Assembly (NCBI GenBank): GCA_031291475.1
Contig: JARLIY010000105.1
Span: 1 to 64,000 of the forward strand
Source of the DNA: Xanthobacteraceae bacterium
GTDB lineage: Bacteria > Pseudomonadota > Alphaproteobacteria > Rhizobiales > Xanthobacteraceae
Direction of reading: 5' to 3'
DNA: 64,000 bases
Shown: piece by piece, positions 28,159 through 35,971 of the stretch
Layout: each line of letters begins with the position of its first letter
Numbering within the stretch: position 1 is the stretch's first letter
Position numbers and translations under genes: made by a program
Notes under the pieces: model-generated
Told to the model about the DNA's origin: nothing
Seen by the model: the letters and a program-made list of their open reading frames with translations, nothing else
The model's database searches: none

Positions 28159-28779
28159 ATGACCATTCGCGAGCCGGTGCTGACGACGGTCGCCATCGTC
28201 GAGCTGCGGCCCACGCAGATCACCGTCGGCATGCGCGAGGTTCTCGCCAAGCGTAAGCGCTGGCGCGAAACCGCGGGCAAGAAGGGCGGCCAGTTCCTCG
28301 GCAAGCACATGATTCCGGTGGTGCTCGGGCCCAGGCACCGGCCTTACGTGGTCGATCATCACCACCTGGCCCGCGCCCTGCACGACGAGGGCGTCAAGGA
28401 CGTCGCCGTCACCCTCATTTCCAACCTGAGCGGCCTCGACCGCGATGCATTTTGGACGGTGATGGATAACAAGAACTGGATGCATCCGTACGATGCGGAC
28501 GGCCGCCGCCGCCACTACGACGATATTCCGAAGTCCGTGACCGGGCTCATTGACGATCCGTTCCGCTCGCTCGCCGGCGAATTGCGCCGCGCCGGCGGCT
28601 TCGCCAAGGACACCACGCCGTTCAGCGAGTTTCTCTGGGCGGATTTCCTACGGCGGCATCTTAAGCGCAAGGCGGTCCAGCGCGACTTCGACCATGCGAT
28701 CGAGCAAGCGTTGGCCTTGGCCAAGAGTGCCGAGGCGAATTACCTGCCGGGCTGGTGCGGCCCGGTCCCGGAGGAATGA
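28159..28779 (+). CDS. ParB-like nuclease-fold protein (PF08857-like)
   Basis: A 206-residue protein resembling the putative ParB-like nuclease family. The N-terminal half has VAIVELRPTQITVGMREV, the GKHMIPVVLGP strand and the VVDHHHLARAL histidine cluster typical of the family; the C-terminal part is helical with a WADFLRRHLKRKAVQRDFDHAIEQA segment. It is not a canonical chromosome-segregation ParB: there is no parA partner and no centromere-like repeat. The gene follows the membrane coiled-coil gene with a one-base gap. Function in nucleic acid binding or cleavage is inferred from the fold only. Confidence 0.7.
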   Translation: MTIREPVLTTVAIVELRPTQITVGMREVLAKRKRWRETAGKKGGQFLGKHMIPVVLGPRHRPYVVDHHHLARALHDEGVKDVAVTLISNLSGLDRDAFWTVMDNKNWMHPYDADGRRRHYDDIPKSVTGLIDDPFRSLAGELRRAGGFAKDTTPFSEFLWADFLRRHLKRKAVQRDFDHAIEQALALAKSAEANYLPGWCGPVPEE

Positions 28780-28806
28780 GGAAAGCGCGCCGCGCCGCCG
28801 CGGTTT

Positions 28807-29904
28807 TTAGCGCTTCTCCTTGCCCGCCTGATAAAGCTGCCAATCGTGCAGCACGACTTCCTTCTGCGGCTTTGCGTCCGCTTCGTTGCCGGACCATGCG
28901 GCGGGCGGGGGAGCTTGGTCCGGTTTTGCCGCCGTAGCGGCAATCGAATCCGACGCCGTGGTCGAAACTAGGCTGGGCTCGGCAAACCGGTTCTCGTCGG
29001 AACGAATTTGCAGGCTGTAGCGAAAGCCGGCCGGCGTGTAGCTCGCTTCCACGTTCTGGCAGAAGCTTTTGGCGAAATCGCCGAGAATGCGGCTGCCGAA
29101 TCCCACGCTGGCCGGTGGCAATACCGCGGGCCCGCCGCTTTCCTGCCAGATGAAAGTCAGCACCCAAGACGACCAATCCAGCCGCAATTTAACGCGGCCT
29201 TTCGGAACCAACAGGGCGCCGTGTTTCAGCGCGTTGGTCAAGAGCTCGTGCAGGATCAGGGAGAAGTTCTGCGTCATCTGCGGACCGAGCACCGGCCCGG
29301 GCGCGCCCGAGATTTCGATTTGCGATTCGAAGCCGTGAATTCCGCTCTTGATGAGATCGATCAGCGGAACTTCCTCGCCCATCGAATCCGTGATCGCCCG
29401 ATTGGTGGCCGACATCGATTGCAACCGGTCCATCAACCGTTCCTTGATCACGGATTTTTGGATCGTTCCGTCGCCCGGCAAACTGAACCGGATCACCGCC
29501 TGAATCACCGTGAACAGGTTTTGAATACGATGATGCAATTCCGTCGCCAAAAGATATTGGTGATGCTTTGCCTACTTCTCCTGATCGATATTGCCCAGCA
29601 GCAAATCGAGCGTCCTGTTGATGAAAGCGATCAGCAGCACGCAGACCGTGGCGTCGACTGCATAAGAGGCGACCGCCAGCCAACGCAGGGTCGGAATGAA
29701 CAAGCCCCATTGCGACAGGCCGGCGAGAACCGCGGAGAGAAATCCGGCGCCGAGTCCGCCGATCAGCGTCGTCAGAATCACCGCCGGATAGATGGTCAGG
29801 AACGGGAAGCCGCCATACTGGTCCTGGCCGAGCCATTGAATGAGCGTCGCCAAACCCACGGCGACGAAGGCCGTCGCGTAGCCGAGGCTCGGATGCTGCC
29901 GCAA
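28807..29904 (-). pseudogene. HWE-type sensor histidine kinase split by an in-frame TAG
   Basis: The upstream part (29904-29575) encodes a DUF4118 membrane sensor domain with several helices (ATAFVAVGLATLIQWL; FLTIYPAVILTTLIGGLGAGFLSAVL). The downstream part (from 29571 to 28807, same frame) encodes an HWE/HisKA_2 kinase with phospho-histidine segment LLATELHHRIQNLFTVIQA and ATPase segment ILHELLTNALKHGAL. A TAG at 29572-29574 separates them and no other disturbance is visible there. A TTG at 29550 could start a soluble kinase. The real N-terminus may lie at ATG 29974 in another frame (MRPSLVNKIG), which would need a frameshift near 29905. Either a decayed gene or sequencing errors. Confidence 0.75.
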
Positions 29905-30120
29905 CAGCCTGGAGATTTTGCAGGATGCGCACCGCCGGCGCGGTGCCGATCTTGTTAACGAGCGAAGGTCGCATCTGCCACCACGAATATTCAGCCTCGA
30001 ATAAAATACATGGTGAGAGCTTAACCGCGGGTTGCAAGACGCTAATTAGTTGTGATCGGTTTGAGTAACCACTACGCAGCTTGGCTCGCAAAGTTCCATG
30101 GGGCGGACGGCCGCGCCGGC

Positions 30121-31365
30121 TCAACGGCCGAGCGGCAACAGCGCCAGCGCCTCGCCGCCGATCGCGCAGAATAGGACGACCAGCCAGGGCGGCGTCTTCC
30201 ACAGAAACAACAAAAGGAATGCGGCCGCGCCGAGCAGGAAATCGCCGGTCGTGGTGATCGCCGATGTCCAGACCGGGTGATACAGCGCCGCCAGCAATAG
30301 ACCGACGACGGCGGCATTGACGCCGCGCAGCGTCGCCTGCGCCCACGCTTTGCGCCGCAGCGCGTCCCAGAACGGCAGCGCGCCGATGATCAGGAGAAAG
30401 GCGGGAAGGAACATGCCGACCAGGCAAAGGATCGCTCCCGACCATCCGTTCGGGGCGGGAGTCATGACGGTTCCGAGGTAGGCGGAGAAAGTGAACAAGG
30501 GGCCCGGTACGGCCTGGGTGGCGCCGTAACCGGCGAGGAAGGTATCGTTGTCGATCCAACCCGGCGGCACCACGGCGGCTTGCAACAGCGGCAGCACCAC
30601 GTGACCGCCGCCGAAGACCAGCGAGCCGGCGCGATAAAACGCATCGAACAGATGCAAAGCGTGGCTCGGTAGGGCTGCGCTCGCGAGCGGCAAGGCGATG
30701 AGCAGGGCGAAGAAGGCGGCGATGGCGGCGATCGCCGCGCCGCGGCTGACCGGGTGCGGCAGGCCGACGTGATCGTCCGGCGGTTCGCCGCGCAGCCATA
30801 TCCGCCCGGCGATGCCGCCGAGCACGATGGCGCCGATCTGCCCGAACGACGACGGCAACGCCGATGCGAGGATGGCGGCTGCAACCGCGAGCGTGGCACG
30901 CTCGCGATCGGGCGCCAGCGAACGCATCATCGACAGCACGGCTTGCGCCACCACCGCCACGGCGGCAACCATCAGTCCATGCAGCCAGCCGCTATGCAGC
31001 ACACCGCCGAGCGCGCCGACGCCGTAGCCGAATAGGACCAGCGCTGCCGCCGACGGCAACGTAAAGCCGGCCCAGGCCGCCAGCGCGCCGAGGTAGCCGG
31101 CGCGCGACAGCCCAATGGCGATACCGACTTCGCTGCTCGCCGGTCCCGGCAGGAACTGAGACAACGCCACCAGATCGGCATAAATCCGCTCGTCGAGCCA
31201 GCGGCGGCGCACGACGAATTCCTCGTGGAAATACCCAAGATGCGCAATCGGGCCGCCGAAACTGGTGAGCCCGAGCCGGAGAAAAGCGGCGAAGACCTCC
31301 GCGGCATTGCCAACGGACGCCGCGCTCGCGGTCGGTTTCGGCGTCAAATCGGGTTTGCCGCTCAT
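30121..31365 (-). CDS. chrA: Chromate transporter ChrA
   Basis: A 414-residue inner-membrane CHR-superfamily protein with two homologous CHR domains, as in full-length ChrA proteins that export chromate. The conserved LGLTSFGGPIAHLGYFHEEFV and LSQFLPGPASSEVGIAIGL segments are in the first half, and the related VFGGGHVVLPLL and GYGATQAVPGPLFTF segments in the second. About ten to twelve helices are expected. The ATG at 31365 is used because upstream codons to 31449 do not resemble the family. It is not next to a chrB regulator. Low-level chromate or sulfate-analogue transport is the usual role. Confidence 0.85.
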   Translation of the reverse strand: MSGKPDLTPKPTASAASVGNAAEVFAAFLRLGLTSFGGPIAHLGYFHEEFVVRRRWLDERIYADLVALSQFLPGPASSEVGIAIGLSRAGYLGALAAWAGFTLPSAAALVLFGYGVGALGGVLHSGWLHGLMVAAVAVVAQAVLSMMRSLAPDRERATLAVAAAILASALPSSFGQIGAIVLGGIAGRIWLRGEPPDDHVGLPHPVSRGAAIAAIAAFFALLIALPLASAALPSHALHLFDAFYRAGSLVFGGGHVVLPLLQAAVVPPGWIDNDTFLAGYGATQAVPGPLFTFSAYLGTVMTPAPNGWSGAILCLVGMFLPAFLLIIGALPFWDALRRKAWAQATLRGVNAAVVGLLLAALYHPVWTSAITTTGDFLLGAAAFLLLFLWKTPPWLVVLFCAIGGEALALLPLGR

Positions 31366-31498
31366 GCTTGATGGCTTTTGACTAAAAGAAAAACGTTCGA
31401 CCAACCGCGCCCCGCGCCGCGGGTGTTGGGAGCGACCAAAACAAGGCACGCGTTACCTAAAACTACTAAGGGTTTTTATCGAGGTCCAGCCGCGCTTT

Positions 31499-31897
31499 TT
31501 GAACGAGCAACACAAGCCCAATGTTGCGCGCCCCCGTTGCCGCTGGTTGCCGCCGGTGTATTTTTGTCGCGGGAAATTCCCCTTCGACAAGATCAAGCTT
31601 GACCGCAGCTTCATGCAGAGCTTCGAAAAATCCGGGCATCACGTCGAGACGGTGGTGAAAACAATCATCGCGCTCGGCCGCGAGATGAACATGCGGGTGA
31701 CGGTCGAAGGCGTCGAGACGGATGCGCAGGCCGATTTTCTCTACGACGCCGAAGCCGACCAGGTGCAAGGCTTCTATTTCGGCAAGCCGGTTCCGGCCGG
31801 CGAGGTCGCCATCAACATTGCGAGCGAGATCCGCAAGCTCGCTGCGGCGGCGGAGCCGAGGGGTAGCGCTCCGCGCCCGCTGAAAGCCTCTGCATAG
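31499..31897 (+). pseudogene. EAL-domain (c-di-GMP phosphodiesterase) C-terminal remnant
   Basis: Residues from about 31574 onward match the last third of an EAL domain: KFPFDKIKLDRSF, the IIALGREMNMRVTVEGVETDAQ segment with conserved Glu, and the QGFYFGKPVPAGEV end. The signature EAL motif, the N-terminal two thirds of the domain and any sensory or GGDEF part are missing, and the preceding codons do not fit the family. It is a truncated leftover, probably without activity. It lies between chrA and the sulfite reductase operon and may mark an old deletion or insertion junction. Confidence 0.72.
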
Positions 31898-32054
31898 GAC
31901 GATCTCCTCGGTTATGCCGGCCGCGCGCAGAACCATGCTGCGTTGCCTGCCCTCTTTGGTAGAATAATCTTCTTTTTTGCCGCTTCGGAGACCTCTATAT
32001 AGAACATAATTCCCCAACGCGTGCAGAAACGCCGCCAACGCATGAGGCGCTCCG

Positions 32055-32375
32055 ATGACCTCACCGCTCGAACAAAAGATCAAGATCACCGGGCCGGTCG
32101 TGGTGACCGCGAACCGCGTCGGCGACGGCGCGGTGGTCTATCGCCGCGCCGACGGCGGCTGGACCACCGATCTGCACGACGCCGTGGTGACGGCCAACGC
32201 GACGATCGCGCGCGAGCTGGTCTTTGCCGCGCTCGCCGACGGCCTGCGCGCCGTCGATCCCTATATCGCGCCGGTGACGCTGACCCGCGACGGTGAAGTG
32301 CGTCCGGGCAATTTGCGCGAGCTCATCCGGCGCCACGGTCCCACGATCGATCTGCCGGTGACCTTCGGCATCTAG
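32055..32375 (+). CDS. DUF2849 protein of the sulfite reductase operon
   Basis: A 106-residue protein of the DUF2849 family, which in alphaproteobacteria is almost always placed directly before the sulfite reductase gene. It contains VVVTANRVGDGAVVYRR and a C-terminal segment ending VTFGI. No catalytic motif is known. A GAGGCG ribosome site at 32044 supports the ATG at 32055. The siroheme synthase gene that normally precedes it is absent; an EAL remnant stands there instead. Confidence 0.82.
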   Translation: MTSPLEQKIKITGPVVVTANRVGDGAVVYRRADGGWTTDLHDAVVTANATIARELVFAALADGLRAVDPYIAPVTLTRDGEVRPGNLRELIRRHGPTIDLPVTFGI

Positions 32376-32416
32376 CGCCTAGTCGCGAAAACGCGTGACC
32401 GCCTTCGGATAGACGC

Positions 32417-34075
32417 ATGTACCTCTACGACGATCTCGACCGCACCTTGGTCACTGAACGGGTCGCGGAATTCCGCGACCAGGTCGCGCGCCGCCTGTCC
32501 GGCGAATTGACGGAGGACGAATTCAAGCCGCTGCGGCTGATGAACGGCGTCTATCTGCAGCTGCACGCCTATATGCTGCGCACCTCCATTCCCTACGGCA
32601 CGCTGTCGTCGGCGCAGTTGCGCATGCTGGCGCATGTGGCGCGCCGCCACGATCGCCGTTACGGGCATTTCACCACCCGGCAGAACATTCAGTATCACTG
32701 GATCAAGCTCGAAGAGCTGCCCGACGCCATGGCCGATCTCGCCAGCGTCGGCATGCACGGCATGCAAACCAGCGGCAATTGCGTGCGCAACCTCACCACC
32801 GACCAATGGGCGGGCGTGGCGCCGGACGAAATCGAGGATCCGCGCATCTGGGCAGAGATCGTCCGTCAGCACGTGACTTTGCATCCGGAATTTTCATTTC
32901 TGCCGCGCAAGTTCAAGATCGCGGTCGGCGCCTCGAGCCACGATCGCGCGGCGTTGCGCATCCACGATCTCGGGCTGCGGCTGCACCGCAACGGCGCCGG
33001 CCAGACCGGCTTCGAGGTCATGGTCGGCGGCGGGCTCGGCCGTACGCCCTACCTTGCCAAGACGATCAAGCCGTTCCTGCACAAGCGCGATGTCTTGAGC
33101 TACGTCGAGGCGATCCTGCGCACCTATAACGCGTTCGGCCGCCGCGACAACATCTACAAGGCGCGCATCAAGATCCTGGTGCACGAACTCGGCGCCGAGG
33201 CTTTCGCCAAAGAAGTCGAGACCGAGTGGCAAAGCATCAAAGACGGCGCGCTGGCGCTCGATCCCGCGGTATTCGCCGAAATTTCCGGGCGCTTTCGTTA
33301 TCCGGCCTATGCCCGGCTCAACGACAACCCGAAGGAGCTTACGCAGGCGCGCCGCGCCGAGGCGCGCTTCGACGCCTGGATGGGCAATTCGGTCGCCAAT
33401 CACCAGGTTCCGGGCTATTCCATCGTCACGCTCTCGCTCAAGCCGGAAGGCGGTACGCCGGGCGACGCCACCGCCGAGCAAATGGATGCGATCGCCGACC
33501 TTGCCGACCGCTATTCGTTCGGTGAAATCCGTGACGGCCACGAACAGAATCTGTGCCTGCCGCACGTCGCCCAGCGCGATCTTCCCGAACTGTGGCGCGC
33601 GCTCGACGCCATCGGCGTCGCCACGCCCAATGTCGGGCTCGTCTCCGACATCATCTCCTGCCCCAACCTCGATTATTGCAGCCTCGCCAATACGCGCTCG
33701 ATCCCGATCGCGCAGGAGATCACGCGGCGCTTTCACGACCGCGATCTGGCGCGTGAGCTCGGCCGGCTGCACATCAACATTTCCGGCTGCATCAATGCCT
33801 GCGGCCACCATCACGTCGGTCACATCGGCATTCTCGGCGTCGAGAAGAACGGCGAGGAATTTTATCAGATCACGCTCGGCGGCAAGGCCGACGAGGATGC
33901 CAAGCTCGGCACGCTGATCGGTCCGGCCGTGCCCTACGCGCAGGTGGCCGACGTCGTAGAGGACATCGCGGCCGCCTATGTCGAGCTGCGCGAACGGCCG
34001 GACGAATTGTTCATCGACACGGTCAAGCGCACCGGCGTCGAACCCTTCAAGGAGCGCGTCTATGCCACTCGTTAA
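32417..34075 (+). CDS. cysI: Siroheme-dependent nitrite/sulfite reductase (CysI-like)
   Basis: A 552-residue cytoplasmic reductase that reduces sulfite to sulfide with six electrons in sulfate assimilation. The four cysteines that hold the 4Fe-4S cluster and siroheme are Cys415, Cys421 (SCPNLDYC), Cys458 and Cys462 (SGCINACGHHH). Two ferrite-like repeats are visible (TTRQNIQYHWIKLEELP early and DGHEQNLCLPHVAQRDLPELW later). It probably takes electrons from ferredoxin or an NADPH reductase encoded elsewhere. The gene overlaps the DUF934 gene by 14 bases. Nitrite reduction is less likely given the DUF2849/DUF934 context. Confidence 0.88.
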   Translation: MYLYDDLDRTLVTERVAEFRDQVARRLSGELTEDEFKPLRLMNGVYLQLHAYMLRTSIPYGTLSSAQLRMLAHVARRHDRRYGHFTTRQNIQYHWIKLEELPDAMADLASVGMHGMQTSGNCVRNLTTDQWAGVAPDEIEDPRIWAEIVRQHVTLHPEFSFLPRKFKIAVGASSHDRAALRIHDLGLRLHRNGAGQTGFEVMVGGGLGRTPYLAKTIKPFLHKRDVLSYVEAILRTYNAFGRRDNIYKARIKILVHELGAEAFAKEVETEWQSIKDGALALDPAVFAEISGRFRYPAYARLNDNPKELTQARRAEARFDAWMGNSVANHQVPGYSIVTLSLKPEGGTPGDATAEQMDAIADLADRYSFGEIRDGHEQNLCLPHVAQRDLPELWRALDAIGVATPNVGLVSDIISCPNLDYCSLANTRSIPIAQEITRRFHDRDLARELGRLHINISGCINACGHHHVGHIGILGVEKNGEEFYQITLGGKADEDAKLGTLIGPAVPYAQVADVVEDIAAAYVELRERPDELFIDTVKRTGVEPFKERVYATR

Positions 34076-34593
34076 GGCCGGCCGGATCGTCGACGATCCT
34101 TACATTCGCGCGCTCGACGACGCGCCGATTCCCGACGGCATACCGGTGCTGGTGCCGGGAGCGCGCTTTCTCGCCGACGCCGGCGAACTCGTCGTTCGCG
34201 AGGCGCCGATCGGCGTGGCTCTGGCCCAACGATCGCCGGGTCGCCGAACTCGAGCCCTGGCTCGACAATCTTTCCCTGGTCGCGCTCCACTTTCCCAAAT
34301 TCCGCGACGGCCGCGCCTACAGCCAGGCACGGCTGCTGCGCGAACGCTACGGCTTCCGCTGCGAGTTGCGCGCGACCGGCGATATCCTGCGCGACCAGTT
34401 TCAGTTCCTGCTGCGCGCCGGCTTCGATTCCTTCGAGGTGAAGAAGCCGGCCGATGCCCGCGTCTTCGCTGAAGCCGCGGCGCGCTTTTCCGTGTTCTAT
34501 CAGCCGAGCGCCGACGGCCGCCTGCCGGCGTTGCGCCGCCGGCTGCAAGGCGCGCCTGCCGCCACTGCCGCGCGGGCACGCGAAGCGGTATAA
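34062..34593 (+). pseudogene. DUF934 protein of the sulfite reductase operon, frameshifted
   Basis: The ATG at 34062 has AAGGAG at 34049-34054 and opens MPLVKAGRIVDDPYIRALDD. The reading frame then changes near 34215-34225: the expected WPNDRRVAELEPWLDN, KFRDGRAYSQARLLRERYGF and LRATGDILRDQFQFLLRAGFDSFEV lie in the next frame and end at 34593. Dropping one base from the GGCTCTGG stretch at 34217-34224 restores a full 176-residue DUF934 protein. The family accompanies cysI but has no proven enzymatic role. With conservation good on both sides, an assembly or sequencing error is as likely as a true pseudogene. Confidence 0.8.
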
Positions 34594-34638
34594 GCTTGTC
34601 TTGCCGGCTTGATCCGGCCTTCGTTCCTTAAGGGCAAA

Positions 34639-35490
34639 ATGACTCCTGTCGTCGCAGTGATCGCGCCGGGCGCGATGGGCGCCGCCGTCGGAAAAAGACT
34701 GACCGATCGCGGCGTCAAGGTGCTGACGTCGCTTACCGGGCGCAGCGCCGGCAGTGCGGCACGGGCACGCGACGCCGGCATGACCGATGCGAGCGACACC
34801 GAGATCGCGGCGTGCGATTTCATTCTGTCGATCTTGCCGCCGGGGGAAGCGTTGGCGCTCGCCGGGCGTTTCACGCTTTGGCTCAAAGCCAGCAATGCAA
34901 AGCCGGTTTATGTCGATTGCAACGCCATCAATCCGGCGACGGTCGAGCGGGTCGCGGCGGCGATCGCGCCAACCGGTTGCCCGTTCGTCGACGCCGGCAT
35001 CATCGGCGCGCCGCCCAAGGGCGCCGACGCGGGACCGCGTTTCTACGCATCCGGCGCGGCGGCCCCGCGTTTCGCCACCTTACGCCAATATGGCCTCGAC
35101 GTGCGCGTCCTTGACGGCGCATTGAGCGCGGCCTCGGCGCTGAAAATGTCCTACGCCGGCATTACCAAGGGCACGCAGGCGATCGGCGCGGCGATGATGC
35201 TGGCAGCAACGCGCGCCGGTTCCGCCGAGGCCCTGTTCGCGGAGCTTTCATTCAGCCAGAAGGAATTGCTGGCGCTGTTTCGGCAGCATCTGCCGATGAT
35301 GCCGGCGAAAGCCTATCGCTGGATCGCGGAAATGCAGGAGATCGCCGGCTTCGTCGGCGACGACCCCGCCGCGCGCGAGCTTTATCAAGGCGCCGCGCAT
35401 TTCTACGAGCGCATGGCCGAGGACTTTGCCGCCGACAAGGAAGTCATGTCCGCGCTGAAGGCGTTTTTGGCGAAGCGTTCGGACGCCTGA
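34639..35490 (+). CDS. NAD(P)-binding 6-phosphogluconate-dehydrogenase-like protein (DUF1932)
   Basis: A 283-residue protein with an N-terminal Rossmann fold (VVAVIAPGAMGAAVGKRL) like 3-hydroxyisobutyrate and 6-phosphogluconate dehydrogenases and a C-terminal DUF1932 helical domain (KMSYAGITKGTQAIGAAM). The glycine loop is APGAMG instead of GxGxxG. It is probably a hydroxyacid dehydrogenase of unknown substrate. AGGG lies seven bases upstream of the ATG at 34639; the longer frame to 34609 has no support. It sits between the sulfite reductase operon and the carrier-protein gene and may belong to neither. Confidence 0.8.
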   Translation: MTPVVAVIAPGAMGAAVGKRLTDRGVKVLTSLTGRSAGSAARARDAGMTDASDTEIAACDFILSILPPGEALALAGRFTLWLKASNAKPVYVDCNAINPATVERVAAAIAPTGCPFVDAGIIGAPPKGADAGPRFYASGAAAPRFATLRQYGLDVRVLDGALSAASALKMSYAGITKGTQAIGAAMMLAATRAGSAEALFAELSFSQKELLALFRQHLPMMPAKAYRWIAEMQEIAGFVGDDPAARELYQGAAHFYERMAEDFAADKEVMSALKAFLAKRSDA

Positions 35491-35497
35491 TTGCCGA

Positions 35498-35767
35498 TCA
35501 GCGCGGGGTCGCGGAAACGAGCGCGGCGATGCGCGCGATTGAGCGGAAATTCGCCGGCGTCATGTCCCGCTCGGGAATCCGCATGGCGAATTCCGTTTCC
35601 ACCGACAGCATGAGATTGACGATCTCGAGCGAGGAGAGGCCGCAGGCGCGCAGATCGTCGTCGGGCCCGACCGGCCGCACGATAGCGCGCTTGCCCAGAA
35701 TCCGCCGCACCAAGAGCGCCACGCGCTCGGTCACGTCGGGATTGGTGCGGTCAAGCACGGTTAACAC
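35498..35767 (-). CDS. Acyl carrier protein, aminoacyl-carrier type
   Basis: An 89-residue carrier protein. The phosphopantetheine attachment is expected at the second Ser of CGLSSLEIVNLML (about residue 46); most carrier proteins have Asp before this Ser, here replaced by Ser. The MLSVETEFAMRIPERDMTPANF stretch is helix 3 and the usual acidic recognition face. It is transcribed away from the acyl-CoA-dehydrogenase-like gene at 35972 and lies near an amino acid:carrier-protein ligase, which suggests it is the partner loaded with an amino acid. That partnership is inferred from the location and family habit. Confidence 0.82.
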   Translation of the reverse strand: MLTVLDRTNPDVTERVALLVRRILGKRAIVRPVGPDDDLRACGLSSLEIVNLMLSVETEFAMRIPERDMTPANFRSIARIAALVSATPR

Positions 35768-35971
35768 TCTCCCACTTTCCGTCTCCGCCTGCGCGCCATC
35801 GTCGCAGCTGCGTGCACATCTGATCGATTAGCACGCGAAGAGTTTGCGATTGGTAACCTTTATGCAAAAGAACTGCGGAAATTCGCGATGATCGCCGCGA
35901 CGTTTTGCCAGTTTGGCAGTACCTCTTCGCCTATAGGATCGCGACGAATCCCCAATGGCGGCGAGGCAGAC

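Noticed and set aside
28159-28779. Chromosome partitioning ParB with parS sites
   Set aside because: No parA neighbour, no centromere-like repeats and the sequence fits the PF08857-like group instead.
29189-30799. 536-codon minus-strand frame
   Set aside because: It spans the chrA end and the kinase in the wrong frame and has low-complexity Arg-rich sequence. Only its short MRPSLVNKIG portion is kept as a possible kinase start.
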